Origin: Lepisosteus oculatus
Taxonomy: Eukaryota; Chordata; Actinopteri; Semionotiformes; Lepisosteidae
DNA: 64,000 nucleotides
Assembly (NCBI RefSeq): GCF_040954835.1
Contig: NC_090707.1
Coordinates: 22,028,570 to 22,092,569, forward strand
Direction of reading: 5' to 3'
Shown: one piece after another, positions 45,420-58,677 of the stretch
How the letters are laid out: every line of letters begins with the position of its first letter
How positions within the stretch are numbered: position 1 is the stretch's first letter
Position numbers and translations under genes: made by a program
Notes under the pieces: model-generated
What the model saw: the letters and a program-made list of their open reading frames with translations, nothing else
Databases searched by the model: none
Told to the model about the DNA's origin: nothing

Positions 45420-45840
45420 AAGCTCTCACTTCCGGTTATTCACCTCAACCAAACCCGTTAGCTGCATCTACAGGAAGCCCCGCCTATTCCAGAATGCTAT
45501 TGACATTTACTTTTTTTCACTGCACTGTGATTGGATCAGAAACCTATCAATCAGATTTCCACGCTAAAGTTTCAATAGTAGCAGTAACACGTGAGGATAG
45601 AGATACTGGAGTGTGAATGTAGTTATTAGTGTTTTTAGATTGTTATGGATTTTTATTTTGGAAACAGACTTTTACTATTTCTAATATAACGAAGTGCTAT
45701 ATCAGCCCTTAATGTTGTTATGAGTGATTTCCAGTAATATTCGTCGTGTTATAGTCCATATCTCTAGCTAGTTGTAATTTAAGTTTTTGTTTTCATAAAA
45801 TAGAGCTCTCTTAACAGGCAGTTATTTTTTATTCCGAAAA
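45420..45840 (+). promoter_or_regulatory. AAMP: AAMP promoter / 5' UTR region
   Basis: Upstream of the AAMP start there is an ETS-type site CACTTCCGG (45427-45435), an inverted CCAAT box GATTGG (45529-45534) and an E-box CACGTG (45588-45593). ETS plus CCAAT without a clear TATA is typical of housekeeping promoters, which suits AAMP. The transcription start is not determined. Confidence 0.5.
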
Positions 45841-48800
45841 ATGGATAATGCCGAAGGAGCTGTAGATTTACACGGGGACGAAGAAATCATTGAAGTGATT
45901 GACCTTAATGAATCGGAACAGACGCCAGGTAATGTTACTGAATACTACTCAGTGTGCCATGTTGAAATGACTGCATTATGTCAGTGATTTTCAAATTGTT
46001 TCTTAATTTCAGTAGATGAATATATACATTGTCAGTTTTCCTTTTACGCTTCTTTGGTTTTAACGTAGTTCATATATATTTTATTTTTCATGAGCGTATT
46101 GTATGTGCACAATTACATATATCTGATCTGGAGCATGCATAATGCAAATATGCCCATGTTTTCTCAAATGCTTTGCGTCACAGTTTAAACTAATAGATTC
46201 ATATGTGTATGCTGGGAAGGGTTATGAGGTACCCAACGGGCTTCATTTTGTATTTTGCCCAGATGACTTGGCTAACGAGATTGAAGATGTCGATTTCGGT
46301 GAGGAAGGAGGAGATTTCGCAGATGATGAGGGCTGGCAAACTGAAGAAGAGGACATGGAAGCTCGACAGGATGACAGTGAACTCACCTTCTCCATGCACA
46401 CAGGTAGGAACGATATATATGTGAGGAAACAGTCGATAGTTTTACGACGTACTGTGGTGTTCCTGTGCTATTAGTAGTAGATATGAGGAAATGTAGGTAA
46501 ACGACTGTTGACACCTAGTAGTATATAGAAACATTGTTGAACTGACATTTATAAAAGCAAAGTATAGCCTTACACGACTTACTCACTATTTTATGGCTTT
46601 AAGACCTCCTGCTTTTCATTTTATAAGTCCAGGTAAACTATGAATAAATAGAAGTCTTATTGTTACTGTAATTGTTATGCGTTGCTAATACTGATGTTAA
46701 TATTCGTTTCCAGGATCTGTGTTCTGTGTGAGTTTAGACCCGGCCACTAACAGCTTGGCAGTCACTGGTGGAGAAGATGACAAAGCCTTTGTTTGGAGGC
46801 TGAATGATGGAGAAGTTGTCTTAGAGTGTGCAGGTGATTTTCCATATACTTATTTGTATAAATGTATTGTATTTATTAATTGACTACATTTATTATCAAT
46901 CAGATTGATAATTAGAACTTAACTGGCTTAAAGTGGGGCATCCGGCATTGCCTTATACGGATACTGATTGCATTTCTTAAATGTTAGATGCCATTATTAT
47001 GAATTTGAATTATTTTTGCGGTCACACTCAGAATTTATATGAGGACTATATAACAAAAAATCATTTAAGGAACCCATTAATAGTTCAGTGTACAACGACA
47101 GTTATTAACACCAAACTACATTTTCTGACAGGCCACAAGGACTCTGTAACCTGTGCTTCCTTCAGTCATGATTCCAAGCTCGTGGCTAGTGGAGACATGA
47201 GTGGCCTCATCAAGGTCTGGAAGGTGGAAACTAAGGAAGAGGTCTGGTCGTTTGAGGTGGGAGATCTGGAGGTGAGTACTTTAGCTCACTTAAACGACTC
47301 CTGGCTGTCCAAATGCCCCGGAATGTAATTTATAAAGGCCTTCATTAACCACTTCAGGTATTAATATACCGTTAAACCTCTAAATAAAGACTCCTTGTTC
47401 AGCTGCAGTTTTGCATGGAAAGTCCTGGTAATAGTGTGAATCTGCTTATACAGAAAAACTAAAATATGCTTTCAGATATTTCCTCCAAAATATTTTGTGA
47501 GGATAGAAAAATACTTCTTTTTAGTGTGGAGGTGTAAAACTTTAATATTGCCTGATTTTTTGTTTTCCCTGACAAACCCTAGTTTTCAATAATTTGGCTA
47601 AGTGTAGTCACATTGCCGCTATCAGAACTCCCTCTTGTTCGAGTGGCTGATTTGGCGGTGTGGTTGTTTGTCTCTTCAGTGGCTAGAATGGCATCCTTGT
47701 GCCCCTGTTTTGCTGGCTGGCACAGCAGATGGTAACGTGTGGATGTGGAAGATCCCAGGCGGGGAGTGTAAGACTTTCCAAGGGCCAGGCTGCCAGGCCA
47801 CAAGTGGAAAATTCCTGCCCGATGGTAAGATATTCAGGGCAAAAGTCTCGCTATTAGTCTCAAGTGGGCCAAGTGTCGAACTGCACATCTTTATGTCTTT
47901 GTACCCTGAGGAAAAAGCAGTTTTAAAACAGGAAAGGAAGACAGTGGTGACGTTTTGTATCTTAAAGGGGGTTTACTATCCTTCAATGCAAAGGAAAACA
48001 TATATTGGTTTTTGTTTAATTCAGAAATAACCAATAATAATATGTAATACACCTAAAATATTTAAAAACAGTTATGTTCTTATTTTTGAATTCTGAGTAG
48101 TTTCAGCATAACTGACACTGAGACTTGGATGATTAAAAACTGCTAAACTACACTGGGATTAACTGGGATATTTACGCACTAGGTTAAACACAAGGTTTTA
48201 GACCAAACACACATTAGACCAAAAACAAACACAAAGTTTGTTTTTGGTCTAATGTGATCAAATATATGCATGGAATTAAAAATAGAACATTTATGGTAAC
48301 AGTATGTTTTATTTATATTAATGTTACAAATAGAAACTATAAAACAAACATAATAGTTTTCACAATTCCAATTTGTTTTTATATTTTCCCAATTGTTTTT
48401 TATGGACATGAGGGCAGTTACCATAGATCTTAAGGATTTTATGTTAAGGATGGGAGCTGTAACTACTGATTAGAGAATTGCAAATCTCATTCCAATTAAT
48501 AAAATCTGTGAAAATACTTAATGAGGAAACCAAATAAATTTCTGTTATTGGCAATGCTTTGTGAACGATGGAGGTAGACTAGAATAATATTTACCAAATA
48601 CAGCTATCCAATGCCAACAACGGGGGTTCTGTTCATGAAAACCTCTGTGGTAGGAAAAGCTGTGGTTTGTAAATATAAGGCCTGAGGAAAGAGTTCTCCT
48701 GCTACATCACTGCTGTAAATGCATAGTTGTATATGAACCCTACATTTAACAAATGTACTTTATACACCAGTGGTTCTCAACTGGGTCACAACTGTGGCTA

Positions 48801-51800
48801 AAAGCAAGTCTCACGGGCCACATATATTAATCACTACTAGGCCTACCTTATCTGCATGCATAAAAGCTACTGTATTAACCATGTGTATGTATATATAGAA
48901 AGAGGTTGGAAACATTATGGTGTAGTACACAAGGTTTCTTGAGAAACAGGATGGAAGTCCTTCATCAGCTATGCAACTTCAGAAGCACTTTGCTTGCACA
49001 GCTGATGAAGGACTTCTGTCCAAAACCTCCTGTTTCTCAAGAAATCATGTGTACTACACCATAGCTTTTCCAACCTCTACGTTTACTACTGAAGTACACT
49101 CGCAGTTACTTTCAGTTTCAGGTGGCTTAAGACTGCATAACTGCATGCTCTGTCCTCAGATTAGCAGAGTGATTTTTGATCTCTGAAAATGCTCTTCACA
49201 AGTATCTATGGATACATCTATGTGTTCAGTTTCTTTTCTGGAGAATATTTGCTTAATCATATATTTCATTAATAATCGTTATATTGTAAGTCAAAAGTGT
49301 TAGTGATGATTTCTTCTGTAACAACATAATGCATAATGCTAATGATTGATTTTTCTTTATTCTTATTTTCAATTTTATTTTTTTAAGTGCTAATATATTG
49401 CCATTTTCTTTCAACTTCATATTGACCAAAGGTGTTCAAGGGCAAGAGACTTTTAAAATTAAATAAACAAAAAATGTACATACCCTTGCATGTTTTGGGT
49501 AGACTGTTTAAAAGGAATGGAAGATTGTCACTACTGCTGGATGTGATGATCAAAAACCTGTTCAACTGTTGAAGATACTAGTTCAATAAAAGTCAAATGT
49601 GCAATGATACATTTGACTTGCAGATTTTATAGTGAACAGCCTTTGTGTGTGGTAGGTTCAAAGCTGATTGACCATGTCCATACTTGGCAGGTAAAAGGGC
49701 TGTAGTTGGCTACGAAGATGGAGTAGTGAGACTTTGGGACCTCAAACAGGGAAATTCCATTCATGTTATCAAAGGTGAGTCATTGTACCATTGCAGGCAA
49801 GTTTTAATTAAATGCAAATTATTTTAGAGCTGTTTCGAAACAATGATGGCTGATTAAGAGCAGGGAGATACAAGTGGCACTGTGAGGTTATAAAGTATAC
49901 TGGTTGCTACTTCTGCACAACCTATAAACAAGTTCTTTCACATTTTAGGACAGGATGGACACCAGGGCCCACTAACCTGTATGGCCTGCAGTAAAGATGG
50001 AACCCTTGTGCTGACAGGCTCTGTGGATTGCCAGGCCAAACTTATTAATACTGCTACAGGCAAGGTAAGCTCTGGCATTTACAATGAAGTCAGAAATAAG
50101 AGGATGAAGTTATGAGATCAAAGAATAATAAATAATAATAAAAGAACCTTTAGATGGCCAGCAATAAATTACTTTCATTGTTGAATACCCCGCTTCGCTC
50201 TGAAGAATACATACACAAATCACAATTACCAAAAGCAACTTATTTTGATTCGCTTTAAACTGTTACCACAGGGTGGCAGTATGTAATAGGTTAGGGCATT
50301 GCTAGGGATAAGTTCTTCACTATTAATGTCTGAACCAGTAATTATTTGCATGATAGGACAAGGAAGGGCGAAGTGTTTTGCACATATGAAAATAAAATGC
50401 CCTGCAGCAGCACACAAACTGTTTTACTCTACAAAGAGTTCAATCTGATGTGAAGTGAACATTTTAGATTATTGTATTTTAGCTGGATGGTTTCTACTTC
50501 GGAATAAGCTTTGTGGTTTTGAGCTTCTGAAAATGTGAAATTTCTCAATTTCTTATATTGGCTATCACATGTGATTGTGTCTGCATTTGATTATACATAT
50601 CTAAATTTAGCCTGCTCAGTCTGTTGTGAAGCTTAGATAAAACGTATGTATATGCTAAAGTGTAGATTATTCTCACTTCCTTTATAAAATCCAGTACTGT
50701 GTATTCTTTGCCATGGCCACATGAAATAATTATTTTCCTCTTAGAGAAATGTGTTATAACTGAATTGTTCAGCTGTACTAATTCTTAGGAAAAGGTAATC
50801 TAGTTTTACAACTGTAGCACTATTTTGCAGGTAGTGGGTGTGTTTTCAATAGATGAAAAAAAACCCAAAAGCTCAATGGATGGGGAGGTTGAATCTAACT
50901 CAGTGGAGTCTGTAGGATTCTGTAATGTGTAAGTATAAAACATCTTATACATTTGCCGTATGTTGTCTTGTACTTGTTGTTCTTTGCATAAAAACAAAGA
51001 ACTTGTTGTTCTTTGGTTTTATGCACTACAAAACAGTTGTTTTGTCTTTCAGTCTCATTGTTCTTTTGTTTTCTTGTAACTTGTTTCACAACCAGTTTTT
51101 ATGTAAAGTTTACTTAAGGGAGTGTATTGCACGTTTTTGTTTATACTTTGCTCGTATGAGTTACAGGACATTAAAATTGCTTGCATTAGTGAATCCTCAA
51201 TAAACAGGTTACATTTTCAGAATTTACAGAAAGCAAGCTGATCTACACTGGAGACTTAACTTAGCATGTTGAGTCTCAGAATCAAAGGAAAGGAGGGCAT
51301 GAGAGAGGAAGGCTGCATTGGGCAGACAACCTTTTTACTAGACTCCAGTGCTATCTTGCATGGGGTTGGTCACCATTAAAAGTTGATTTTAGATTTCCAA
51401 GTGTAGTTATGGGTTCAGTTCCTGGAGTGCTATCTGTGTGGTGGTGAGTGTGGATTTCTTTCGGAAGCTAAGATTTCCTCCCACACTCGCTTCTGTAAAA
51501 ACTGGACCTGGTGCGTGTGCGTGTGCGTGTGCGTGTGCGTGTGCGTGTGCGTGTGCGTGTGCGTGTGCGTGTGCGTGTGCGTGTGCGTGTGCGTGTGCGT
51601 GTGCTACAATGGTGTATAGACTGTCAGGGTGTATCCTGCCTTGTACTCAGTGTTTCCTGGGAAAGGCCCCTGGATACCGAGATCCTGAATTGAATAAGAA
51701 CAAGGTTATTGAAAGTGATGTGATGTGAATGTTTTAAGGGGGCTCCACGGTGAAAGATGCTGACACCAGCTTTTCAGAGGTAAATGTGGTAGTAGCACTG

Positions 51801-53755
51801 TAATCATACAGGAAGTCAGATGGAGCACATTTTTGTAAAGAGCACAGAAGTTTCCGCTTCATGATGACATACATCAGAGAGTGACCCGTCATGCTTCCAA
51901 GTATTTCAATTCAATTTCAAGTATCAGCCACGGTCAAGTCCCTAGATCTCTTATTTGTTGGGCATCTTCTTTCTAGAGAGAAATAATAGATAATATTAAA
52001 AAAAAAACATCTTTTGAAATTTCTTAATAGTGCCTGAAACTCCATAAATTAAGAAGAAAGGTTTTTAAAAATTGTGAGATTCTCCCACAAATTCCTAAAT
52101 GTCTTGGTATCTTGGTGTAGAAAATGCAAAACAATTATTAAAGCCAAAGGCTGTCTCTATCTGATGAAAGCAATGCTTCACTGCTAGTCTGGAAAAGTTT
52201 TTATGTTTTGTTAGTCATGTGTACTAATTGTTGAACCAATAAATTCCTTGTACTGGTCCAGAAAGTAAATATTTCCACTTTATTTCATGGTTTGCGTCTC
52301 ATGTTTTTAAACTCTTGGTCTGCTTTCAGACTTTGGGCCTTTACTATTTGTTTTAAGAAACCAGATGCTATCTGTTGCAGGTTTGGTCATTTAAGTCCCC
52401 AAACACCGTTGAGACTAATTTTCAACAAACCTGTGAAAATGTTTCTTAACATGTTAGCATTTTTTGTTAAAGAAAGCTAAATTGAAAATGAATAAAAAAT
52501 TATGTGAAGCAGAAACTAAATAATAGGCAAGTGAAACTGAAATGAAATAAGATTAAAAAGCCAATGATCTTTTATTTCTATTATTCCTTTATGGAAATGT
52601 AAACAAAGTAACAGAACTTGGCTTGATTTCCAGAATGCTTACTATTGTAATCAGTTTTTTGCACATCCTACTTCTACATTCCATCCCTTTAGAGGTGTTG
52701 GCTGCTGAAAAATCGTCTCATGACTGTTTTTCTCGGTTTTATTTTATTTCATTTTATTTTTCTTTTAAAACATTTTTGAGAAACTTTGTGGGCCGCTCTG
52801 AAACACAGGTTGAAAGTCTTGTGGAATTCTCTTCCATTCCTCTTGTAGAGCCTGGACAAGCATGTTTTTGTCCAAGCAATATGCCAATCTGTACTGTGTT
52901 TTGAGCTGTCACAAATGAGTTGAAACATTCTTTGTAACATTCTTTGTTACAGGTTCCCTTTGGTTGCGGTTGCTTACCTGGATGGGACTTTGGCCATCTA
53001 TGATCTTCCCACTCAAAGTCTGAGGCACAGATGTCAACATGAGGTAACAAGCACTGGAAAATTTAAAGAAAACATCGGTATGTCTCATAAACCTGGATGC
53101 CTGCAGGTTTTGAAATTTTGTAAAATTTTATATCATTGGTCTTTGAGATGCAGTAAGCTGAACCAAATGAATGCTCATTTGTTTCATTTTGAATTGTTTT
53201 TCTTTGATACTGTGTTAAAGGGTATTTTGTTCAGTGGCTGTAAAGCTTTACCTGTAGTGCTATTTTCAGTCATAATGGAGCTGTCCTCTCCTGTATCAAT
53301 AGGCTGGTATTGTCCATCTGCATTGGGAGGAGAGCTCTTCCTTAGTGTCTACCTGCAGTTTGGATGGAGCAGTGAGAATCTGGGATGCTCGATCAGGGAA
53401 CATGGTCTCTGAGTACCATGGGCACACAGCTGAAATTCTTGATTTTACACTCAGCAGGTGAGTTTTTCTCCCACTCCCTAAAGATGCATTTTTTCAAAGG
53501 AACCGATTTTGTTGGTAGTTTGTTTACACATTGTTTTTTAGGTCTTTTCATTTTCAAATAGAATTATTTGTATTTTAATGGACAGTAACAAAGGTGTTGG
53601 ATCTTCTGAAATCACCTCAACAGAGTCCTGTTTCTGTGGTTTATTTTGGATTAATGTACACTGTTGTTGTTCTTTGTAGAGATGCCTCTTTGGCTGTGAC
53701 TGCCTCAGGAGATCACAAAGCCAAAGTCTTCTGTCTTCAGAGACCAGACCGGTAA
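45841..53755 (+). CDS. AAMP: Angio-associated migratory cell protein, 11 exons, 417 aa
   Basis: WD40-repeat protein. AAMP is linked to cell migration and is considered related to yeast Sqt1, a ribosomal-protein chaperone. Exons: 45841-45928, 46263-46403, 46714-46833, 47132-47271, 47680-47824, 49691-49774, 49949-50064, 50831-50928, 52953-53043, 53303-53457, 53680-53755. All introns are GT-AG and in phase; 1254 bp gives 417 aa plus stop, against 434 in human with the same exon number. The N-terminus (1-72) is acidic and includes [11 protein letters not shown] and an EDVDF segment. From residue 77 WD repeats follow with characteristic ends such as KVWKV, RLWDL, AIYDL and RIWDA; the protein ends [10 protein letters not shown]. 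The start ATG has a good Kozak context (A at -3, G at +4). Confidence 0.97.
48210..48256. repeat. AAMP: Perfect 21-bp inverted repeat in AAMP intron 5
   Basis: CACATTAGACCAAAAACAAA followed by C (48210-48230), the loop ACAAA, then the exact reverse complement (48236-48256). Confidence 0.95.
48768..48850 (+). repeat. hAT-Charlie end fragment in AAMP intron 5
   Basis: CAGTGGTTCTCAACTGGGTC is the Charlie-type terminus. The rest of the element and the opposite end are not found. Confidence 0.5.
48901..49078. repeat. Foldback repeat in AAMP intron 5, 178 bp
   Basis: AGAGGTTGGAAA ... GGTGTAGTACACAAGG ... CTTCATCAGCT reads back inverted as AGCTGATGAAGG ... TGTGTACTACACCA ... CCAACCTCT. The arms are about 70-80 bp, imperfect, with a short centre. 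Confidence 0.75.
51405..51725 (+). mobile_element. tRNA-SINE copy in AAMP intron 8 with expanded hexanucleotide
   Basis: GGGTTCAGTTCCTGGAGTGC, GATTTCCTCCCACACTCGC and GTATCCTGCCTTGTACTCAG are SINE body blocks in order. The GT-rich segment of the SINE has grown into a (GTGCGT)n tract. Confidence 0.65.
51509..51604. repeat. (GTGCGT)n microsatellite, about 95 bp
   Basis: About 15-16 nearly perfect units of GTGCGT. The tract alternates purine and pyrimidine throughout. It gives long spurious open frames (Arg-Val and Cys-Ala repeats). Confidence 0.95.
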
Positions 53756-53858
53756 AAACGCAAGGCTGTCCAGATACTGAGGTCCAGCTATTCATACTGC
53801 CATACTGACAGCTTTACTATACAACTTTCTTGAGGAGAAGCATCAAGCTACAAAAGAA

Positions 53859-53864
53859 AATAAA
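53859..53864 (+). terminator. AAMP: AAMP polyadenylation signal candidate
   Basis: AATAAA 104 bp after the AAMP stop codon, inside an A-rich stretch. Later signals in the AT-rich flank are also possible. Confidence 0.45.
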
Positions 53865-53869
53865 AAAAA

Positions 53870-56800
53870 ATATGAAATTGTGCTGAAGCAAGCCACTAGT
53901 ATCTGAAGTCTTTATTTTCTTGATGACAGTAGAAAAGGTTGTTTTATTTATTCTCTGCTGATATTTGATTAAAACCATCAATTAGTACACATAAACGTTT
54001 GAACTCTACTGTGTGTGTAAATTAGGATTTGCCCTTGTATATTGATTTGTTTTGTTTGGGCATAACATTTTCAAGATGGAAGTGGGGTAAAAAGAACAGA
54101 CTCATAACTTGATGATTTTTAGTTGATACTCCTGGTAGATTTCAGGTTGGGAAGAAGGTCCTTTTTGACATTAAAACTTCTGATGACATTTATAACTGTT
54201 TTTGTTTTCATCTGTTGTATTTCTTCCACTAGCCTGTCTGTATGTTCAGCGGCTACTTTATATTATTTAAATCAGTATGTCGTGTGCATTGAAATATTAA
54301 CTTATGCAATTCATCTAGTGAAAATGTTGAAATTTCTAATATAAGGAAAATTAAGGTTGATTAAAAATCATTGGAAGAGTGATGTTTACTTTCACATTTC
54401 CAGTCCTGCATGACATATGTACAACCATTTTTTGTTATGTATCACATAAAGATGTGATTTACAACTTAATATAGTCCTTATCTAGATGGCCAGATTTTAT
54501 TAAAATGTTATTTTTAAAAGAACAGGTCTGAGCTGATTTAATTTATCTATCCTTTATTGTGGATTTCAAGCTTCCATATGGGCACTTAATGTACTGAAAC
54601 AGCCACACTTAAGTGTTTTTGCCAAATAGTTTTATTTTCAAATTAGGAGAGTTAAAAGCTTTGAAGAAGAGTGGCAAACTGCATTAAAAAAATATTTTAA
54701 TTTTAGGCCTGGCTATATTCGATTCTTTGTGCAATTCAACAGAATTTATGTTGTGTCATTATAATTAAATAGGTTAAAGGCAAAATAGACAATCACTGTC
54801 AGAGAAACTAAGTGATGTATGATTTATTTCTTAGAACATATATCAAACAACATTTTATTTGCTCTAAACAGTGTATTTCTGTTTAGCATACAATTACAAT
54901 TAGTGGCTACCAAATTAGAAATGTGTAGTTAATCCCTATTTTGTATGTGTTTTTATTTGAGTGCTAAAATTATGTTAATGTTAATTAATGTTTGCCTCTG
55001 TATGAAACTCTGAGAGTTCAGTTAAAGTGAGTTCAAATGAAGTAATTGTTGTCTTTAAAGACATGCATAGGGTTTGAAAAAGACAAGCCAATTCTGTCAG
55101 CAGCAGATACACGGCTTATAAACAAAACAGTAGAAGCTACTGTAGCAACCACAAGTAATGTGTTAACTACAAATAGTACAGGAACAAGTAAAGGCTGAAA
55201 AAAAAAGAGAACATTTCGGCTGTGGAGCCTTCTTCAGGTGTGAGAAAGAGAGGGGAAATCAGTAGGTAAAAAAACATGGGAGAACAAAAGACAGGAGTGG
55301 AGAGCAGGCAGGAACATGAGAGACGCAGACACAGGAGAGGTGGATTCTCGGGGTGAGTCGAAAGTTGAGAGAGAGGTGAAGAGAGTAAAACATCAGTGAT
55401 TTAAAATAAAAGGTAATGAAAAAGAAAGCATGTGAGAATGGCTACAGCAGGTGTGATTGGGAATTCAAACAAAAAGTTAAAATTAATCTCTGCTAGTTTC
55501 TTTGCAGCCTACAAATTGCTGTATATTGTCCCACTTGAAAAGAAACGTTGCTAATGTTAGTTAATCTCCTCCACCAAATATGAAAGCATTTGGAAAAGTG
55601 CTATTAAATCTTGTGAAGATTTTTTTATTTATTTTATGGTTGTTGTCTTCTGTAACCAGGAAATAAGCCACAGCTAACTGGAAGCATGGGCAGTCAGTGA
55701 TTTCTTTTCTACTGGTTGTCATAGCTGCATATGTGAAGAGGTCACTCTTTTTACTATTTCCTGTGCTTAGTGCTGCTCTAAGGAGCTGACTGTTTATAAA
55801 CCTTGACTAGCAAACATGCGTTGTTACAGTTTGTAGTCCCCTTGGTGTTTTGCAGTACAGGAGTCACACAGGACTAATATGCTAGGCAAAATTTGATTTA
55901 AAAAAATAATAATTTTGGAGGATTTGAGATAACCAAATTAAAATATGGTACAGTATATATCTTCTGTTTATTTCAGATCAACAAGAAATCAATGTAGACC
56001 ACATCAAACCATCAAACCAACTTTTTGCCACATACTGTAGGCTTGTCATGAATCACTAGAAAGTCTTTTAAGGAGACCATTTATGATTTCATCCCAGAGG
56101 AAGTGGATATACGCCCAGTAAAAATATGAATGTGAGTGCTGTACTGTTTTGGAGGAAGATTTGTGCCCAAATATATTGGTAGCTAACAGCATACTTTGCT
56201 GTTACTACGTTGTAAGAGTAACTCTTAAGTTGGAGCCACTGAGTATATAATAGTATATAATGTGTAGTTTTCCCCAGAATAACTTTTTTTCAAAATATAT
56301 ATCTCTCAAGCCTGTGGGTAGCTAGGAAGTCATTGCTTTACCGAAGGAGAACACTGGCCAACTCACCCCAAACCTATTCCCAGCAGCATACTGCCAACTT
56401 AGACACCAGTGACTAGCGACACAATCCAAGTTCAAGCATCAGACATCTGGTCAACCTGGGTGTGCTTTTACTGGTTGAAACATTCAGAATTCACAAGCGC
56501 CTTATATACAATACATTGTAAATACAATAAAAAGTCTTAGACCAGGGCTGTGAACAGATGTCTCTTTTCTGTGGTTTTACTCATCAATGCTTTTTGTTGA
56601 TATCTATGTCAAAGATAACCCCACATCTCTCCGTATCAGTGAGACCAAGGGCATGCTTGTGTTTCTAGAGAACAGAAAATTAGGAGTTTAGGCTGGTCTG
56701 TCTCTTCTACCAAGAGACATGCATGTCTTCCTATCTTATTATGATACTGAACATATTTTAGTATAAATGTTGTGTCTTTGTGGTGTGCTAATGTTCTAGC

Positions 56801-58090
56801 TCAGATAGACTGCAGATAAACTTTACATTAAGACATACTTGCAAATGATGCATTAATCTGAGCTTCTGGATGGTTTCATGATCTTTGTTAGTCTCATCTT
56901 TTAGACCACCAGGCATGACTAGAAAACCAGAGAAAAACGTAATTCACTTAAGTCTGCAAATATTATCCTGCACAGAACAGATATACAGTATGTCCTCCAC
57001 CTGGTGAGTATAGCGTGTTTGCTTATCATTATGAAACTGTTTTGTGGTTTTAACTTTTCCACAGCTACCAATTAATCAAGTTAATCATGCCATTTACCTT
57101 ATTTATGTTTATATCCTATTGTATTTATTAAACAGGATAAATGTAATGTAGATACAAAATACTTTCTAAACAGCAAAAGTTTCAGTATAGATAACGGACA
57201 TCAGGTCCAGTAACTGGTACTTTTCAAAGTGCTTTGTATGCATTGCTTACAAAACAATCTTTGGGCAGTATTTTTTCATGTTTTTGAACAGAATTAAATG
57301 ATGTATTAATTTTGATCTATAGACGTTACAGTGAGTTCTGAAAGTGTACATATTTATTTTTCCAGACAAGGTTTTGAGTAACAAAAAAACAATAGGAATG
57401 TAATTCACCGGATACCTCCTGCTAAACAATAAGATATTACTTCCATCTGTTTTCCTTTCTCCCTGAGGAAATGACAAGCAACTATGCACTTTGTAAGTGT
57501 TACCTTCCCGAAGACCCTTCAAATACTCCACTGCAAAACTAGAAGAAAGAAAACGTAGTGGACAAATCGATTCTTCTTTAATGCCTACAGTATATTTTAT
57601 ATGAACAACAAACCACCACACAGAAGGATGTGTTTGCCTGAATTAATAACACACATTACTCACATTTCTAGTGTAAAATGGTTGGGTTTAGTAGGTACAG
57701 TATGTGTACAAATAGATTAGACTGCAGTACATCTGTCTCCTGGTGTCAAATTAAAAAATCATCTGAAACTGAAATTATTTGTTTGTGACGGCAGCTATTG
57801 AATAAGAGCATAATCACTCAAGATAATTGTGTTTGTTCTCTTTCTTTGGAGACTTCTGAGCCTGTACTGTGAATGATTATGAAACTTCTGTCATTGGTGA
57901 AGATGTTTTATACATTTATCATTTTAACCTGGGGTAGACATTTAGGACACGTTAATGTTAAAAGGATAAAGGAAAGAAGCTTTCTGAGACTTAATAGAAA
58001 ATTAGAAGAATTAAATTCAGTGCTCATTAAAAATGTTTATTGCTCATACTCCTCTGAACGTGTATTTAAAGCACAACATTATTTGTTATA
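53870..58090. other. AAMP 3' flank without recognised genes
   Basis: AT-rich. It contains the one-armed foldback relative at 55176-55420. The 124-codon open frame at 57247-57621 (minus) has no recognisable domain. Confidence 0.4.
55176..55420 (+). repeat. One-armed relative of the 9687 foldback family
   Basis: AGGAACAAGTAAAGGCTG and ACATTTCGGCTGTGGAGCC match the foldback arm. Purine-rich sequence follows to about 55420, without the opposite arm. Confidence 0.5.
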
Positions 58091-58094
58091 CATA

Positions 58095-58677
58095 GTGATG
58101 GAAAAAAGAAACGCAACATCTCCCTGACAGGTCGCCTTGCTCTTAAGGCCAGCAGCCTGAAGCCTCTCTGTCCTGTCACTGATGTGGGCATTGTGTCTGG
58201 CGGCAGTTTCAGCAGCAGTATGGGTGGCAGATCTGGAACAATCTCTCAGATGGACCAGTCTGATGTGTCGGTCCTGCTCTGGTGTGGTCAGTCGAAGGCG
58301 GAAGGATCTTGGATGGTCATCCGTCCTGCTGGTCTGCTGAAACCTTCTCTGCGGTCATTATGGCTTACTCCAAAACGTCTGGCAATGCTGGAACATGACA
58401 TGCACCAAAAACTGACTAAGTGGCCTTTTTTTTTGCATTGACCTAAGCTTTGAATTAAGGCTTTTTTAAAGGTGACCTGATCATGCATTGTTCCATCTGG
58501 ACCTTGTTGGGTAAAAGTCCACCTAACAAGCTTTCATGTGATTGCCAGGTTGCAATGCCTCACTGCACAAGCTGTATTGCTGGTCAGAGGGCTTAAAACA
58601 AATTGACAAGTTTTTGTCAAAAGCAATAACTATAGCATTCTTATTCCAGAAAATGCTGTGTTTCTTTTTTCCATCAG
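58095..58677 (-). mobile_element. Tc1/mariner-type deletion derivative, 583 bp
   Basis: TA flanks (58093-58094 and 58678-58679) and inverted ends: GTGATGGAAAAAAGAAACGC on the left, inverted CTGATGGAAAAAAGAAACAC on the right. The minus strand keeps a decayed helix-turn-helix piece (IARRFGVSH, then RPAGR) of a Tc1-like transposase; the catalytic part is gone. Confidence 0.7.

Noticed and set aside
51438-51728. Open frames of 96 and 60 codons with Cys-Ala or Arg-Val repeats
   Set aside because: They arise only from the (GTGCGT)n tract in AAMP intron 8.
57247-57621. 124-codon minus-strand open frame beyond AAMP
   Set aside because: No recognisable domain or splice sites; length is within chance for AT-rich DNA.
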